A DNA stretch of 64,000 nt from NCBI RefSeq assembly GCF_000380645.1, contig NZ_AQXZ01000017.1, positions 558,001 to 622,000 on the forward strand, in the 5' to 3' direction. Of the stretch, positions 26,979-35,450 are shown piece after piece. Below the pieces are notes generated by a model. It was not told where the DNA came from. It did not search any database and was given only the letters and a program-made list of their open reading frames with translations. Positions within the stretch are counted from its first letter, which is position 1, and every line of letters begins with the position of its first letter. The DNA is from Smaragdicoccus niigatensis DSM 44881 = NBRC 103563 (lineage in GTDB: Bacteria; Actinomycetota; Actinomycetes; Mycobacteriales; Mycobacteriaceae). The translations under genes and the position numbers were made by a program.

Positions 26979-27742
26979 TCGTTCTGACTCACGATTGCGG
27001 CCCGGTCCGGATTATCACCCTCAACCGGCCCGAGCGCCGGAATGCGATCGATATGGCCTTGCGCGTGGTGCTCGCCGAGGCAATCGAATCAGCGATGGCC
27101 GACCCCGGGATCCGGGCGGTCGTCCTCACCGGTGCGGGCACGAGTTTCTGTGCGGGTGGAGACATTTCGACCATGGCGCGGATGCCCGAAGAGAAGGCGC
27201 GTCCGCGCGCCGAGGCTGCACAGCGCGTGGTCCGAGCGATCTGGGGTGGACCAAAGCCGGTCATTGCGGCGGTCGAAGGATCGGCCTTCGGAGCAGGAGT
27301 TTCTCTCGCGCTGGCGTGTGACCGGGTCGTCGTGGCCGACGACGCGGTGTTGAGCACCGCCTTCACCGGCGTCGGTCTCGCCGGGGACATGGGCATCTTC
27401 GCGTCATTGCCGGCGCGGGTGGGAGTGGCCAAGGCCCGTCAGTTGATGCTGCTTCCGGCCCGGATCTCGGGTACTGACGCCGTGACCTTGGGGATGGCTG
27501 ATGCGGTCGTCCCGTCCGGACAGACGCTCGAAGCCGCGATCGCCGATGCCGAGCGCATCGCCGCGATGCCGCCGATGGCCGTCGCGGCGATGAAGTCGCT
27601 CCTGTCCCGATGGCCGAGTGACCCGCAGGAGCTCCTCGACCACGAGGTCGACGCGCAAGTTCGGCTCTTCGATACCTACGACTTCGCCGAGGGAATTTCG
27701 GCTTTCCATTCCCGCCGCACACCCGTCTTCACTGGGCGATAG
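26975..27742 (+). CDS. Enoyl-CoA hydratase/isomerase family protein (crotonase 3 of 3)
   Basis: A 255-residue crotonase beginning MIVLTHDCGPVRIITLNRPE, with oxyanion segments TSFCAGGDIS and EGSAFGAGVSLALA. The catalytic-Glu positions read GAGVSLALA and TGVGLAGDMG, so it also lacks the hydratase pair and resembles isomerase-type members (GLAGDMG / GLSGDGG). Start 26975 overlaps the previous stop by 4 bases; a longer in-frame start at 26837 lies inside the previous gene. The Rieske alpha gene follows 8 bases after its stop. Confidence 0.9.
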   Translation: MIVLTHDCGPVRIITLNRPERRNAIDMALRVVLAEAIESAMADPGIRAVVLTGAGTSFCAGGDISTMARMPEEKARPRAEAAQRVVRAIWGGPKPVIAAVEGSAFGAGVSLALACDRVVVADDAVLSTAFTGVGLAGDMGIFASLPARVGVAKARQLMLLPARISGTDAVTLGMADAVVPSGQTLEAAIADAERIAAMPPMAVAAMKSLLSRWPSDPQELLDHEVDAQVRLFDTYDFAEGISAFHSRRTPVFTGR

Positions 27743-27750
27743 GAACTCCC

Positions 27751-29001
27751 ATGACAACGACAACACGAGTGGACTATTCGGCTCTCATTCAACCGACCAG
27801 GGTCCACGGCTCGCTCTATACCGACCCCGCGATCTTCGCCGATGAGCTCGAGCGGATCTGGTACGGCGGTTGGGTTTTCGTCGGCCACGCGAGCGAGGTT
27901 CGCGAGCCGAACGACTATGTGCGTAAGAACATCGGTCCGCAGGACATCATCATGACGCGTGACCGGGCGGGCGAGATCCACTTGCTCGTGAACCGCTGCG
28001 CCCACCGCGGCAACCTGGTCTGCGATGCGCCGAGCGGCAACTCGAGTGCGTTTCGCTGCGCGTACCACGGATGGACGTACCGCAACACCGGTGAGCTGCT
28101 CGGCTACCCCTACAACAAGGGGTACGGGGGCAAGGGAAATCTCGACCTCAAGCTCGGTGTCGTGCCACGCGTCGAGTCGTACCACGGCTTCGTGTTCGGC
28201 AGCTTCAATCCCGAGGTCGTCCCGCTCAAGGAACACCTCGGCGCAGCTGCGGGTGAACTCGACCGTCTGGCGCGCTTATCGCCGGAAGGTACCGTCTCCC
28301 TCGATGCCGGGTGGCTGCGTCACCAGACCCACGCGAACTGGAAGCTGCTCGCGGAGAACGAGACTGACGGGTATCACCCGCAGTTCGTACATGGGTCGAT
28401 CTTCTCGGTGACGGGTTCGACGATCGGTCCGCTATACAGCGACAACTCGACTGCGGTGACCCGTGCGCTCGGCAACGGGCACAGCGAGAACGATCTGCGG
28501 CCGGAGTTCCGGAAGTTCGCCGAGCCGATGCGATGGTTCGGCACAACCCCGGACCGGGTTCCCGAATACGTTGCGGCAATGCGGGCCAAACACGGTGACG
28601 CAGCGGAAGAGATTCTCATCGAGGGTGCTCCCCACGTGATGGTTTTCCCGAACCTGTTCGTCGCCGAGATCCAGGTGTTCAACATCCAGCCGATCTCCTA
28701 CAACGAGTGCGTCCAGTTCTCGACCGCCGTCCAACTCGATGGCGCACCGGAACTCAACAAGCGCATGCTGTCGCAGTCGATCGGTTCGGTCGGACCGGCC
28801 GGAATGCTGCTCGCCGACGACACCGAGATGTACGAGCGCAACCAGCGCGGTGTGGAACAGCGTCTACCCGAATGGCTCGACATTCGGCGCGGAGTCGGCC
28901 GCGAAAGCACTGATCCGGACGGCTTCCGGATCGGCGGTGCCACCGACGAGACGGCGATGCGGGCGTTCTGGCAGCACTACAAGAACCTCATGGAGCAGTG
29001 A
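27751..29001 (+). CDS. Rieske non-haem iron oxygenase, large (alpha) subunit
   Basis: A 416-residue ring-hydroxylating-type oxygenase. The Rieske [2Fe-2S] ligands are C83/H85 (NRCAHRGN) and C103/H106 (CAYHGW). The mononuclear iron site has H209 and H214 in NETDGYHPQFVH, with D206 as the bridging Asp; the third carboxylate ligand lies further on and is not assigned. It catalyses O2-dependent di- or mono-oxygenation using electrons from a ferredoxin. The beta subunit follows in a one-base overlap. The ferredoxin and reductase at 39717-41119 are the likely donors. The linkage to CoA-ester genes suggests the substrate may be a CoA thioester or a hydrophobic ring acid. Confidence 0.95.
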   Translation: MTTTTRVDYSALIQPTRVHGSLYTDPAIFADELERIWYGGWVFVGHASEVREPNDYVRKNIGPQDIIMTRDRAGEIHLLVNRCAHRGNLVCDAPSGNSSAFRCAYHGWTYRNTGELLGYPYNKGYGGKGNLDLKLGVVPRVESYHGFVFGSFNPEVVPLKEHLGAAAGELDRLARLSPEGTVSLDAGWLRHQTHANWKLLAENETDGYHPQFVHGSIFSVTGSTIGPLYSDNSTAVTRALGNGHSENDLRPEFRKFAEPMRWFGTTPDRVPEYVAAMRAKHGDAAEEILIEGAPHVMVFPNLFVAEIQVFNIQPISYNECVQFSTAVQLDGAPELNKRMLSQSIGSVGPAGMLLADDTEMYERNQRGVEQRLPEWLDIRRGVGRESTDPDGFRIGGATDETAMRAFWQHYKNLMEQ

Positions 29002-29489
29002 TGACAAGCGTGCAGGAGAGCGTCGATATTCGGGCGATCGAGCAGTTCCTCTACCGCGAGGCCCGGTTCGCCGACGAACACGACTACGACGAATGGGAGG
29101 CGCTGTGGACCGACGACGCCGTGTATTGGGTCCCGACGAGCGATTCACTGATCGACCCTGACCGCAAGGTGTCGATCATCTACGACAACCGCCGCCGGAT
29201 CAGTACGCGGCTCGCTCAGCTTCGGACCGGGAAACGGTACGCGCAGTCGCCGCCGTCCAACCTGCGCCGCAGCATTTCCAACGTCGAGATCCTGGGTAGC
29301 GAGTCTGGCGACGTACTCGTCGGCGCGAATTTTCTGCTGCTCGAATCGAAGCCCCGCGGCCTGGTGACCTGGGGCGGCCGCTACATCTATCGCCTGCGCA
29401 ACACCCACGACGGAATGCGGCTGGTCGCGAAGACCGTCCTGCTCGTGAACAACGCCGAGGCGGTTCCCACGATGGGGTTCCTGATCTGA
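29001..29489 (+). CDS. Rieske oxygenase, small (beta) subunit
   Basis: A 162-residue SnoaL/NTF2-fold protein of the ring-hydroxylating dioxygenase beta family: IEQFLYREARFADEHDYDEW, LWTDDAVYWVP and RRRISTRLAQLRTGKRYAQ are typical. It has a structural role in the alpha3beta3 hexamer. The ATG overlaps the alpha stop (TGATG). Its presence shows this is an alpha/beta-type system rather than a single-subunit Rieske monooxygenase. Confidence 0.93.
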   Translation: MTSVQESVDIRAIEQFLYREARFADEHDYDEWEALWTDDAVYWVPTSDSLIDPDRKVSIIYDNRRRISTRLAQLRTGKRYAQSPPSNLRRSISNVEILGSESGDVLVGANFLLLESKPRGLVTWGGRYIYRLRNTHDGMRLVAKTVLLVNNAEAVPTMGFLI

Positions 29490-29698
29490 TGTCCGAGATT
29501 GTCGGCAGCGAATTCGCCAACGTCCGCGTCGAGGTCGACGCCGCGGCGAATGGCCCGCGCCTGCGACTGGAGGACCTCAAGTCCGGCCGGGTCCGGTACC
29601 TCGACGCGCTCGAACTCGAGACGCTCGTCTGGCTGCCCGAAGGGCGACTCGAGCAGTTGCTCGACCCATCAGCCGATCGGTGGCGTGAGAACAGATGA
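29489..29698 (+). CDS. 69-aa small protein of the Rieske operon
   Basis: A 69-residue acidic protein (VRVEVDAAANGPRLRLEDLK, then LDALELETLVWLPEGRLEQL) with predicted beta strands and a C-terminal helix and no membrane segment. One-base overlap with the beta-subunit stop and 4-base overlap with the CoA-transferase argue that it is translated. I do not recognise a named family. Small proteins of this kind are found beside some Rieske beta subunits, so an assembly or regulatory role is possible but is inference only. Confidence 0.7.
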   Translation: MSEIVGSEFANVRVEVDAAANGPRLRLEDLKSGRVRYLDALELETLVWLPEGRLEQLLDPSADRWRENR

Positions 29699-30876
29699 TC
29701 GACTTCTCTGAGCTGATCCGCCCCGGCGATTTCGTTGTCTGGGGGCAGGCTTGTGCCGAACCGGTGCCTCTCGTCGAGCAGTTGCTCAGCCAACGGGCGG
29801 AGCTGGGCGGAATCACGTGCTTCATCGGAATTCCGGTCGCGGGAACGGTTCGCCCAGAACACGCCGACCACATTCGGTTCGTCAGCTACTGCGGCACCGG
29901 CACGAACCGCCACCTTGCCGCCGCGGGACTGCTCGACATCTATCCCGGGGCCTATTCGACGTTGCCGCAGTTCGTCTCGCGGGCCGACGTTGTCCTTGTC
30001 CAGTGCACACCGGCTGACGAGGCCGGCCGGTACAGCCTGGGGCTCGCGGACGACTACCTATCGGCGGCGATCGATTCGGCTCGGGTCGTGGTAGCAGAGG
30101 TCAACGATCAATTGCCGTTCTCCACGTGCGCCCGGTATCTGACCGACGCGGACATCGACGTGGTGGTGCACACCTCGAGGTCCGTTCCGGAGAACGTCTT
30201 CGCCGCGCCGACTGCCGACCTGCACGCGATTGCAGGGCTGGCGGCCGAACTCATTCCCGATGGCGCGACGCTCCAGTTCGGAATCGGAGCGGTCCCGGAA
30301 GCGGTTCTCGGAGCCCTGACCAAACACCGCGATCTCGGGATCCACTCGGGAATCTTCACCGATGCCGCAGTCGGCCTCATGGAAGGCGGCGTCGTCGCCA
30401 AGGCCGTGACCACGTTGCTCATGGGTTCGGCTCGGCTGTTCGATTTCGTCGACCACAACCCGAACGTGTGTCTATGCCCGATCAGCTACACCCACGACCC
30501 GGAACGACTGGCCGGCCAGCACAAATTCGTCGCGATCAACTCCGCGATCGAGGTCGATCTGACCGGTCAGATCAATGCCGAAACCGCCGGTGGCCGTTAT
30601 GTCGGCGCAGTCGGCGGCGGCGGTGAATTCCTTCGCGCCGCGCATCGTTCGGTGGGCGGGATCCCGATCGTCGCGCTGCCGTCGACGGCTGGGCAGCAGA
30701 GCCGCATCGTGAGCCGCTTGTCTGGGCCGGTCACTACCGCCAGGGCCGACGCCGGGGTGTTCGTCACCGAATTCGGCGTCGCCGACCTCCGCGGTCTGAC
30801 GCTCGGCCAGCGCCGCGAACGAATGCTCGCGATCGCTCACCCAAATCACCGAGATGCCCTGCAGGAGAACGCATGA
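29695..30876 (+). CDS. CoA-transferase, acetyl-CoA hydrolase/4-hydroxybutyrate CoA-transferase family
   Basis: A 393-residue class I CoA-transferase. The catalytic Glu is E286 in NSAIEVDLTGQ; the glycine-rich FGIGAVPEAVLGAL and GIHSGIFTDAAVGLMEGG match the family. It moves CoA from a donor such as succinyl- or acetyl-CoA to a carboxylate. Itaconate CoA-transferase (Ict/RipA) belongs to the same family, and a CitE-like lyase and HTD2-type hydratase lie 4 kb downstream, so an Ict-like role is a good candidate. Overlaps of 4 bases at each end place it inside the operon. Confidence 0.9.
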   Translation: MIDFSELIRPGDFVVWGQACAEPVPLVEQLLSQRAELGGITCFIGIPVAGTVRPEHADHIRFVSYCGTGTNRHLAAAGLLDIYPGAYSTLPQFVSRADVVLVQCTPADEAGRYSLGLADDYLSAAIDSARVVVAEVNDQLPFSTCARYLTDADIDVVVHTSRSVPENVFAAPTADLHAIAGLAAELIPDGATLQFGIGAVPEAVLGALTKHRDLGIHSGIFTDAAVGLMEGGVVAKAVTTLLMGSARLFDFVDHNPNVCLCPISYTHDPERLAGQHKFVAINSAIEVDLTGQINAETAGGRYVGAVGGGGEFLRAAHRSVGGIPIVALPSTAGQQSRIVSRLSGPVTTARADAGVFVTEFGVADLRGLTLGQRRERMLAIAHPNHRDALQENA

Positions 30877-32069
30877 GGAGAGCGGCAATCGTCAGCCCGC
30901 TGCGCACCCCGGTCGGTGCGTTCGGTGGATCGTTGCGGTCGGTTCGTGCGGAAGAACTCGCGACCGCGGCGATCAAGGCCGTCGTCGAACGGTCTGGCAT
31001 CGACCCGGCACGGATCGACGACGTCTCCTTCGCACAGTCGTACGCGAATTCGGAAGCGCCGTGCATCGGGCGGTGGGCCGCGCTCAACGCGGGCCTGCCC
31101 ATCGAGGTGCCGGGCTTCCAGATCGATCGCCGCTGCGGGGGTGGTCTGCAGGCCGTCGTCACCGCCGCGATGATGGTGCAGACCGGCGCGGCTGATGTCG
31201 TGCTCGCCGGTGGAGTCGAGTCGATGAGCAACATCGAGTACTACACGCAAGACATGCGTTGGGGCTCGCGAGCCGGGAACACGGTGTTCTACGACCGGCT
31301 CGACAGGGGGCGCGAGCGGTCCCAGCCGGAAGCTCGGTTCGGGCACATCGGCGGAATGATCGAAACCGCCGAGAACCTCGCCCGCGACTACAACATCACC
31401 CGCGATGCCGCAGATGAGTTCGCGGCTCGCAGCCATCAGCGCGCAGCAGCGGCGTGGGAGTCAGGCACGTTCGCGGACGAGATAGTGCCGGTGACTGTTC
31501 CGCAGCGGAAGGGCGATCCGCTGATCTTCGATCGCGACGAAGGCGTCCGGCCGGACTCCTCTGTCGAGCGGCTCGGAAAACTGCGGGCAATCGTGCCCGG
31601 CGGAACGGTGACTGCGGGAAACGCGAGCCAACAGAACGACGCGGCGGCTGCATGCCTGGTCGTGGCTGAAGACAAGCTCGACGAACTCGGGCTCGAGCCA
31701 CTCGGGTTTCTTGTCGGCTGGGCCGCGGCGGGGTGTGATCCCTCGCGGATGGGCATTGGACCCGTGCCGGCCGTGGAGAAGCTGCTCTCTCGGACGGGGT
31801 TGACCTTCGACGACATCGACCTCGTCGAAGTGAACGAAGCCTTTGCGGTGCAGGTGCTTGCCGTCATGAAGGGCTGGGGTTTCGACGACATCGACCGGAT
31901 CAACGTCAACGGTTCCGGCATTTCACTAGGCCATCCCATCGGCGCGACCGGAGTGCGAATTCTCGCCACGATGCTGCACGAGCTGAAGCGTCGCGGCGGG
32001 CGGTACGCGCTGGAGACCATGTGTGTGGGCGGCGGTCAGGGCATTGCTGCGCTGTTCGAGGCGCCGTGA
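30873..32069 (+). CDS. Acetyl-CoA acetyltransferase (classical thiolase)
   Basis: A 398-residue thiolase with C88 (DRRCGGGLQAV), H354 (GHPIGATGV) and C384 (MCVGGGQG), i.e. a complete catalytic set. CGGGLQAV separates it from the FadA6-like pair elsewhere in the window (CGSSQQA). It cleaves a 3-ketoacyl-CoA to acetyl-CoA and a shortened acyl-CoA, or condenses in the reverse sense. Overlap with the CoA-transferase is ATGA and with the next gene GTGA. Confidence 0.93.
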   Translation: MRRAAIVSPLRTPVGAFGGSLRSVRAEELATAAIKAVVERSGIDPARIDDVSFAQSYANSEAPCIGRWAALNAGLPIEVPGFQIDRRCGGGLQAVVTAAMMVQTGAADVVLAGGVESMSNIEYYTQDMRWGSRAGNTVFYDRLDRGRERSQPEARFGHIGGMIETAENLARDYNITRDAADEFAARSHQRAAAAWESGTFADEIVPVTVPQRKGDPLIFDRDEGVRPDSSVERLGKLRAIVPGGTVTAGNASQQNDAAAACLVVAEDKLDELGLEPLGFLVGWAAAGCDPSRMGIGPVPAVEKLLSRTGLTFDDIDLVEVNEAFAVQVLAVMKGWGFDDIDRINVNGSGISLGHPIGATGVRILATMLHELKRRGGRYALETMCVGGGQGIAALFEAP

Positions 32070-33367
32070 ACGGGATCGTCAGCTACGGGACTTACATTCC
32101 CGCACATCGTGTTTCGATCGGCCGGTCGCAGCGCGTGGCGGCGTCGTTCGATGAAGACAGCACGACAATGGGCGTCGCGGCGGGCGCAGTCGCTCTCGGT
32201 GGTCGATCTGCGGAGGCACTCTACTTCGCCACCACGTCGCCTGCGTATCTCGACAAGACGAACGCAACCGCCATACATGCGGCGCTCGGTATGCCGCCCG
32301 GGAGTTTCGCCGCAGATCTTTGCGGATCGGCGCGCAGTGGGGTCGCCGCACTTCGCGCCGCCAAGGCATCCGGTGGGCTCGCCGTGCTGTCCGACCTTCG
32401 TACCGGCCGGCCCGGATCGGCCGACGAACGCTCGGGTGGCGATGGCGCTGCTGCATTCCTGTTCGGCGCGGATCCGCTCGCTGAGGTCGTCTCGCAGTCG
32501 TCGGTCACCGCTGAATTTCTCGACCGCTGGCGCGACCCGTCTTCGATCTACGGCACGCAGTGGGAGGAGCGCTTCGGCGTCGAGCAGTACTTGCCCTTGC
32601 TCGAAGCCGTGACGAAGGACTTCGAGCCGGCGCACCACGTGGTGATCGCGTCACCCAATCTCGCCCTGGCCAAGCGAGCGTCAAAGTCATTGCGTGGCAA
32701 AGTATCTACTGTTCTGTCGCCGATTGGGCATGCGGGTACGGCCGATGTGGGCCTAGCGTTGGCGGCGGTTCTCGATCAGGCCCAACCGGACGAGACGATT
32801 CTGGTCGTGTCGGCCGCCGACGGCTGCGATGCGATCTTGCTACGCACGACCGAACGTTCCGCTGAACGTCGGCAGCCGGTGCCCCTTGCGACCCAGGTTG
32901 AAGCGGGCTCACCGGTCGACTATCTGACGTACCTGCGTTGGCGCGGGCTTCTCGATCAGGAACCACCACGGCGCCCAGAACCTGATCGCGCAGCCGCGCC
33001 CCCGTCGGCGCGATCGCAGGCCTGGAAGTTCGGGCTCACCGGAAACAGATGCACAGCATGCGGTTTCGTGCACCTCCCGCCCGCCCGCGTGTGCAAGAAA
33101 TGCAGTGCGATCGACGCCATGACGCCCGTTCGATGGGGCGGCCGGGGCGGCACTGTCGCGACCTTCACCGTGGACCGACTCGCCTACTCGTTGGCTCCGC
33201 CGGTTGCCCAGGCAGTCGTCGATTTCGAGGGCGGCGGCCGGTACACGCTCGAAGTGACCGATGGGAGTGACCGTCTAGCGGTCGGTGCCCGGGTCGCCAC
33301 GACCTTCCGGAGGCTGCACAGCGCCGGGGGAGTGCACAACTACTTCTGGAAAGCCAAAGTTGCATGA
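32066..33367 (+). CDS. HMG-CoA-synthase-like thiolase-fold protein fused to DUF35 OB-fold
   Basis: A 433-residue fusion. Residues 1-~260 have the HMG-CoA synthase/KAS III fold, with nucleophile C86 (FAADLCGSARSG) and H222 (SPIGHAGTADVG). After a Pro/Ala linker, residues ~320-433 form a DUF35 domain: rubredoxin-like zinc ribbon C329-x2-C332 and C343-x2-C346, then an OB fold. In archaea HMGS, acetoacetyl-CoA thiolase and a separate DUF35 protein form one substrate-channelling complex; here two are fused and the archaeal-type thiolase follows. The GTG 32066 start overlaps the thiolase stop. It may make or break a 3-hydroxy-3-methyl-branched CoA ester. Confidence 0.88.
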   Translation: MNGIVSYGTYIPAHRVSIGRSQRVAASFDEDSTTMGVAAGAVALGGRSAEALYFATTSPAYLDKTNATAIHAALGMPPGSFAADLCGSARSGVAALRAAKASGGLAVLSDLRTGRPGSADERSGGDGAAAFLFGADPLAEVVSQSSVTAEFLDRWRDPSSIYGTQWEERFGVEQYLPLLEAVTKDFEPAHHVVIASPNLALAKRASKSLRGKVSTVLSPIGHAGTADVGLALAAVLDQAQPDETILVVSAADGCDAILLRTTERSAERRQPVPLATQVEAGSPVDYLTYLRWRGLLDQEPPRRPEPDRAAAPPSARSQAWKFGLTGNRCTACGFVHLPPARVCKKCSAIDAMTPVRWGGRGGTVATFTVDRLAYSLAPPVAQAVVDFEGGGRYTLEVTDGSDRLAVGARVATTFRRLHSAGGVHNYFWKAKVA

Positions 33368-34572
33368 GTAGCAACGGAATCCGCGACAAGGTCGCCATCG
33401 TTGCGATGGGCTGCACTCGGTTCGGTGAGCGCTGGGACGCATCTGTCGAAGACCTGATCATCGAAGCGATGGACGAGTGCTTCCGTGGCCAGGACCGGGA
33501 CTCCGTCGACGCCTACTGGTTCGGCACGCTCAGCAGCGGGCAGAGCGGCCTCGTGGTGAGCAAAGCGCTTGGTCTGGACTTCACGCCCGTTACCCGCGTC
33601 GAAAACTATTGTGCGAGTGGGTCGGAGGCGTTTCGGAACGCCTGTTACGCGGTCGCGTCCGGTGCCTACGACCGGGTCGTCGCGATCGGTGCCGAGAAGC
33701 TCAAAGATTCCGGATTCTCGGGTCTTTTGCGTGGTGACCCGCCGAGCGATGGCACCGCCGCCGAACTCTCCCTGACGGCGCCGGCTGCCTTCTCCCTGCT
33801 CGACCCCGCTTACTGCGCACGGTACGGAGTCGACGCATCAGCGATGCGCGACGCGATGACCCACGTCGCGTGGAAGAACCACCGCAACGGTGCACTCAAT
33901 CCGAAGGCCCAGTTCCGGTCGGAAGTGTCGAAGGAGAAGATCGCGTCAGCTCCACTGGTAGCCGGCCGCCTCGGAGTCTTCGACTGCTCGGGCGTCTCCG
34001 ACGGTGCTGCGTGCGCGCTGATCGTCCGCGCCGAAGATGCGCATCGCTATACCGACACTCCGATGTACGTGAAGGGTCTCGCGCTGGCGGCGGGTCCAGG
34101 GCGCGGCGGGATGGATCCGGACTACGACTACACGACGTTCCCGGAAGTCGTCCGGTCCGCGCGGGATGCCTACCAACAGGCAGGAATCAGCGATCCGTGC
34201 CGGGAGATTTCGTTCGCCGAAGTCCATGACTGCTTCACCCCGACCGAACTCGTTCTCATGGAAGACCTCGGGTTCGCCGATCGCGGTCAGGCCTGGAAAG
34301 ACGTCCTCGACGGCGCGTTCGATCTCGACGGCCGCCTGCCGATCAACCCCGACGGCGGGTTGAAGTCGTTCGGTCATCCGGTCGGAGCGAGCGGCCTCCG
34401 GATGCTCTACGAATGCTGGCTGCAATTTCGCGGCGAGGCAGGGGACCGCCAACTCGCAGACCCGCGCCTCGCCCTCACCCACAACCTCGGCGGTCGCCCA
34501 GGCGCCTGCGTCTCGTTCGCGGCGGTCGTTGGCAATGAGAAGAAATCCGACCGTGCAACGCGACCTCTATGA
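33364..34572 (+). CDS. SCP2/archaeal-type thiolase (lipid-transfer thiolase family)
   Basis: A 402-residue thiolase-fold protein of the lipid-transfer/archaeal acetoacetyl-CoA thiolase branch: nucleophile C83 (VENYCASGSEAF), His in EVHDCFTP, and GHPVGASG near the C-terminus. It lacks the C-terminal Cys-Gly motif of classical thiolases. Members pair with DUF35 proteins either as thiolase/HMGS complexes or as Ltp2-type side-chain aldolases. The ATGA overlap with the HMGS-DUF35 gene strongly suggests a stable complex. Its last ~13 residues are read through the start of an out-of-frame ACAD remnant. Confidence 0.9.
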   Translation: MSSNGIRDKVAIVAMGCTRFGERWDASVEDLIIEAMDECFRGQDRDSVDAYWFGTLSSGQSGLVVSKALGLDFTPVTRVENYCASGSEAFRNACYAVASGAYDRVVAIGAEKLKDSGFSGLLRGDPPSDGTAAELSLTAPAAFSLLDPAYCARYGVDASAMRDAMTHVAWKNHRNGALNPKAQFRSEVSKEKIASAPLVAGRLGVFDCSGVSDGAACALIVRAEDAHRYTDTPMYVKGLALAAGPGRGGMDPDYDYTTFPEVVRSARDAYQQAGISDPCREISFAEVHDCFTPTELVLMEDLGFADRGQAWKDVLDGAFDLDGRLPINPDGGLKSFGHPVGASGLRMLYECWLQFRGEAGDRQLADPRLALTHNLGGRPGACVSFAAVVGNEKKSDRATRPL

Positions 34573-34681
34573 CGCTGACCATGAGCTCGCGCGGGCGTGC
34601 GTCGACACCCGGATCCAGACCATCTACGCCGGGTCGACCGAGATCATGAAGGAAATCATCGGCCGAGACCTGGCTCGGTGA
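34535..34681 (+). pseudogene. C-terminal remnant of an acyl-CoA dehydrogenase gene
   Basis: A frame different from the thiolase reads ELARACVDTRIQTIYAGSTE and then IMKEIIGRDLAR before a TGA. This is the unmistakable C-terminal end of an ACAD (compare TIYGGTNEIMKELIGRTL type ends). Nothing upstream in this frame resembles an ACAD; it runs out of frame through the thiolase end. An ATG at 34535 would give 48 residues, too few to function. It is best read as the scar of a deletion that removed most of an ACAD gene. The convergent CitE-like gene ends inside it. Confidence 0.75.
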
Positions 34682-35450
34682 CCAAACCAAGTATCCGGCG
34701 GGCGCGTTCGATGACCGGTTTGTCGACCATTGAGCCATCGAGGGCAATCGCACCGCCTCCAGCCGCACCGACAATCCGCTCTGCCCACGTGATCTCAGCC
34801 GCAGTGGGCGCGAGCGTGTGATGCACCGGAGCGATCTGCGACGGATGGATGCAGAGCTTGCCGGTGAATCCCAGCCGCCGCGCGTAGTGAACGTCGTCGG
34901 CCAGTCGGCCTGAGTCCGACAACGCGGTGGTCACGCCGTCAATCGGGGCGGCTACGCCCGCGGCCGCGGCAGCGAGAACCAGCGTCGAGCGAGCCGTCGC
35001 GAGGGCGTCGCGGTCATCGGGATCGACCCGCAGCTGAGCGGCGAGATCAATGCTGCCGAAAGCCGGACGCATCGTGCCGCGGCAGATCTCGACCGCATTG
35101 AGAATTCCGGCGGCGGTTTCGATCAGTGGAATCACTGGGAGCATGCACACGAACGGCTCCTCAGACTTGGGGACCATGACTGCGCAGTCGAACGCCGAGA
35201 TCATCGCGAGGTCTTCGCGGTGCCACGAGGTTCCGGCGGCATTGATCCGCACAACGGCGTGCGGGGAGTCCGTCAGCCAATCGGCCACTGCTTCGCGCGC
35301 GTCGTTCTTCTGGTCGTCAGCCACCGCGTCCTCGAGGTCGAGAATGATCACGTCGGCACCGGAGTTCACGGCTTTCGCGAAGCGTTCCGGACGATCTCCA
35401 GGGACGAAGAGGAATGTCTGAGCGTGTGCGATCTTCTCTCGAAAGGTCAC
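34656..35450 (-). CDS. CitE-like (HpcH/HpaI aldolase) CoA-ester lyase
   Basis: A 264-residue TIM-barrel lyase of the CitE/malyl-CoA lyase group. Marks are LFVPGDRPERFAKAVNSGAD, IILDLEDAVADDQKNDAR, the metal-binding Glu in PLIETAAGI, FGSIDLAAQL, and KLCIHPSQIAPVHHT. It cleaves (or condenses) a 3-hydroxyacyl-CoA such as citramalyl-, malyl- or beta-methylmalyl-CoA. The GTG start overlaps the HTD2-type hydratase stop (GTGA); that gene pair equals the hydratase/lyase pair of itaconate catabolism (Ich/Ccl, RipB/RipC). The end overlaps the ACAD remnant on the other strand. Confidence 0.88.
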   Translation of the reverse strand: MTFREKIAHAQTFLFVPGDRPERFAKAVNSGADVIILDLEDAVADDQKNDAREAVADWLTDSPHAVVRINAAGTSWHREDLAMISAFDCAVMVPKSEEPFVCMLPVIPLIETAAGILNAVEICRGTMRPAFGSIDLAAQLRVDPDDRDALATARSTLVLAAAAAGVAAPIDGVTTALSDSGRLADDVHYARRLGFTGKLCIHPSQIAPVHHTLAPTAAEITWAERIVGAAGGGAIALDGSMVDKPVIERARRILGLVTEPGLGR

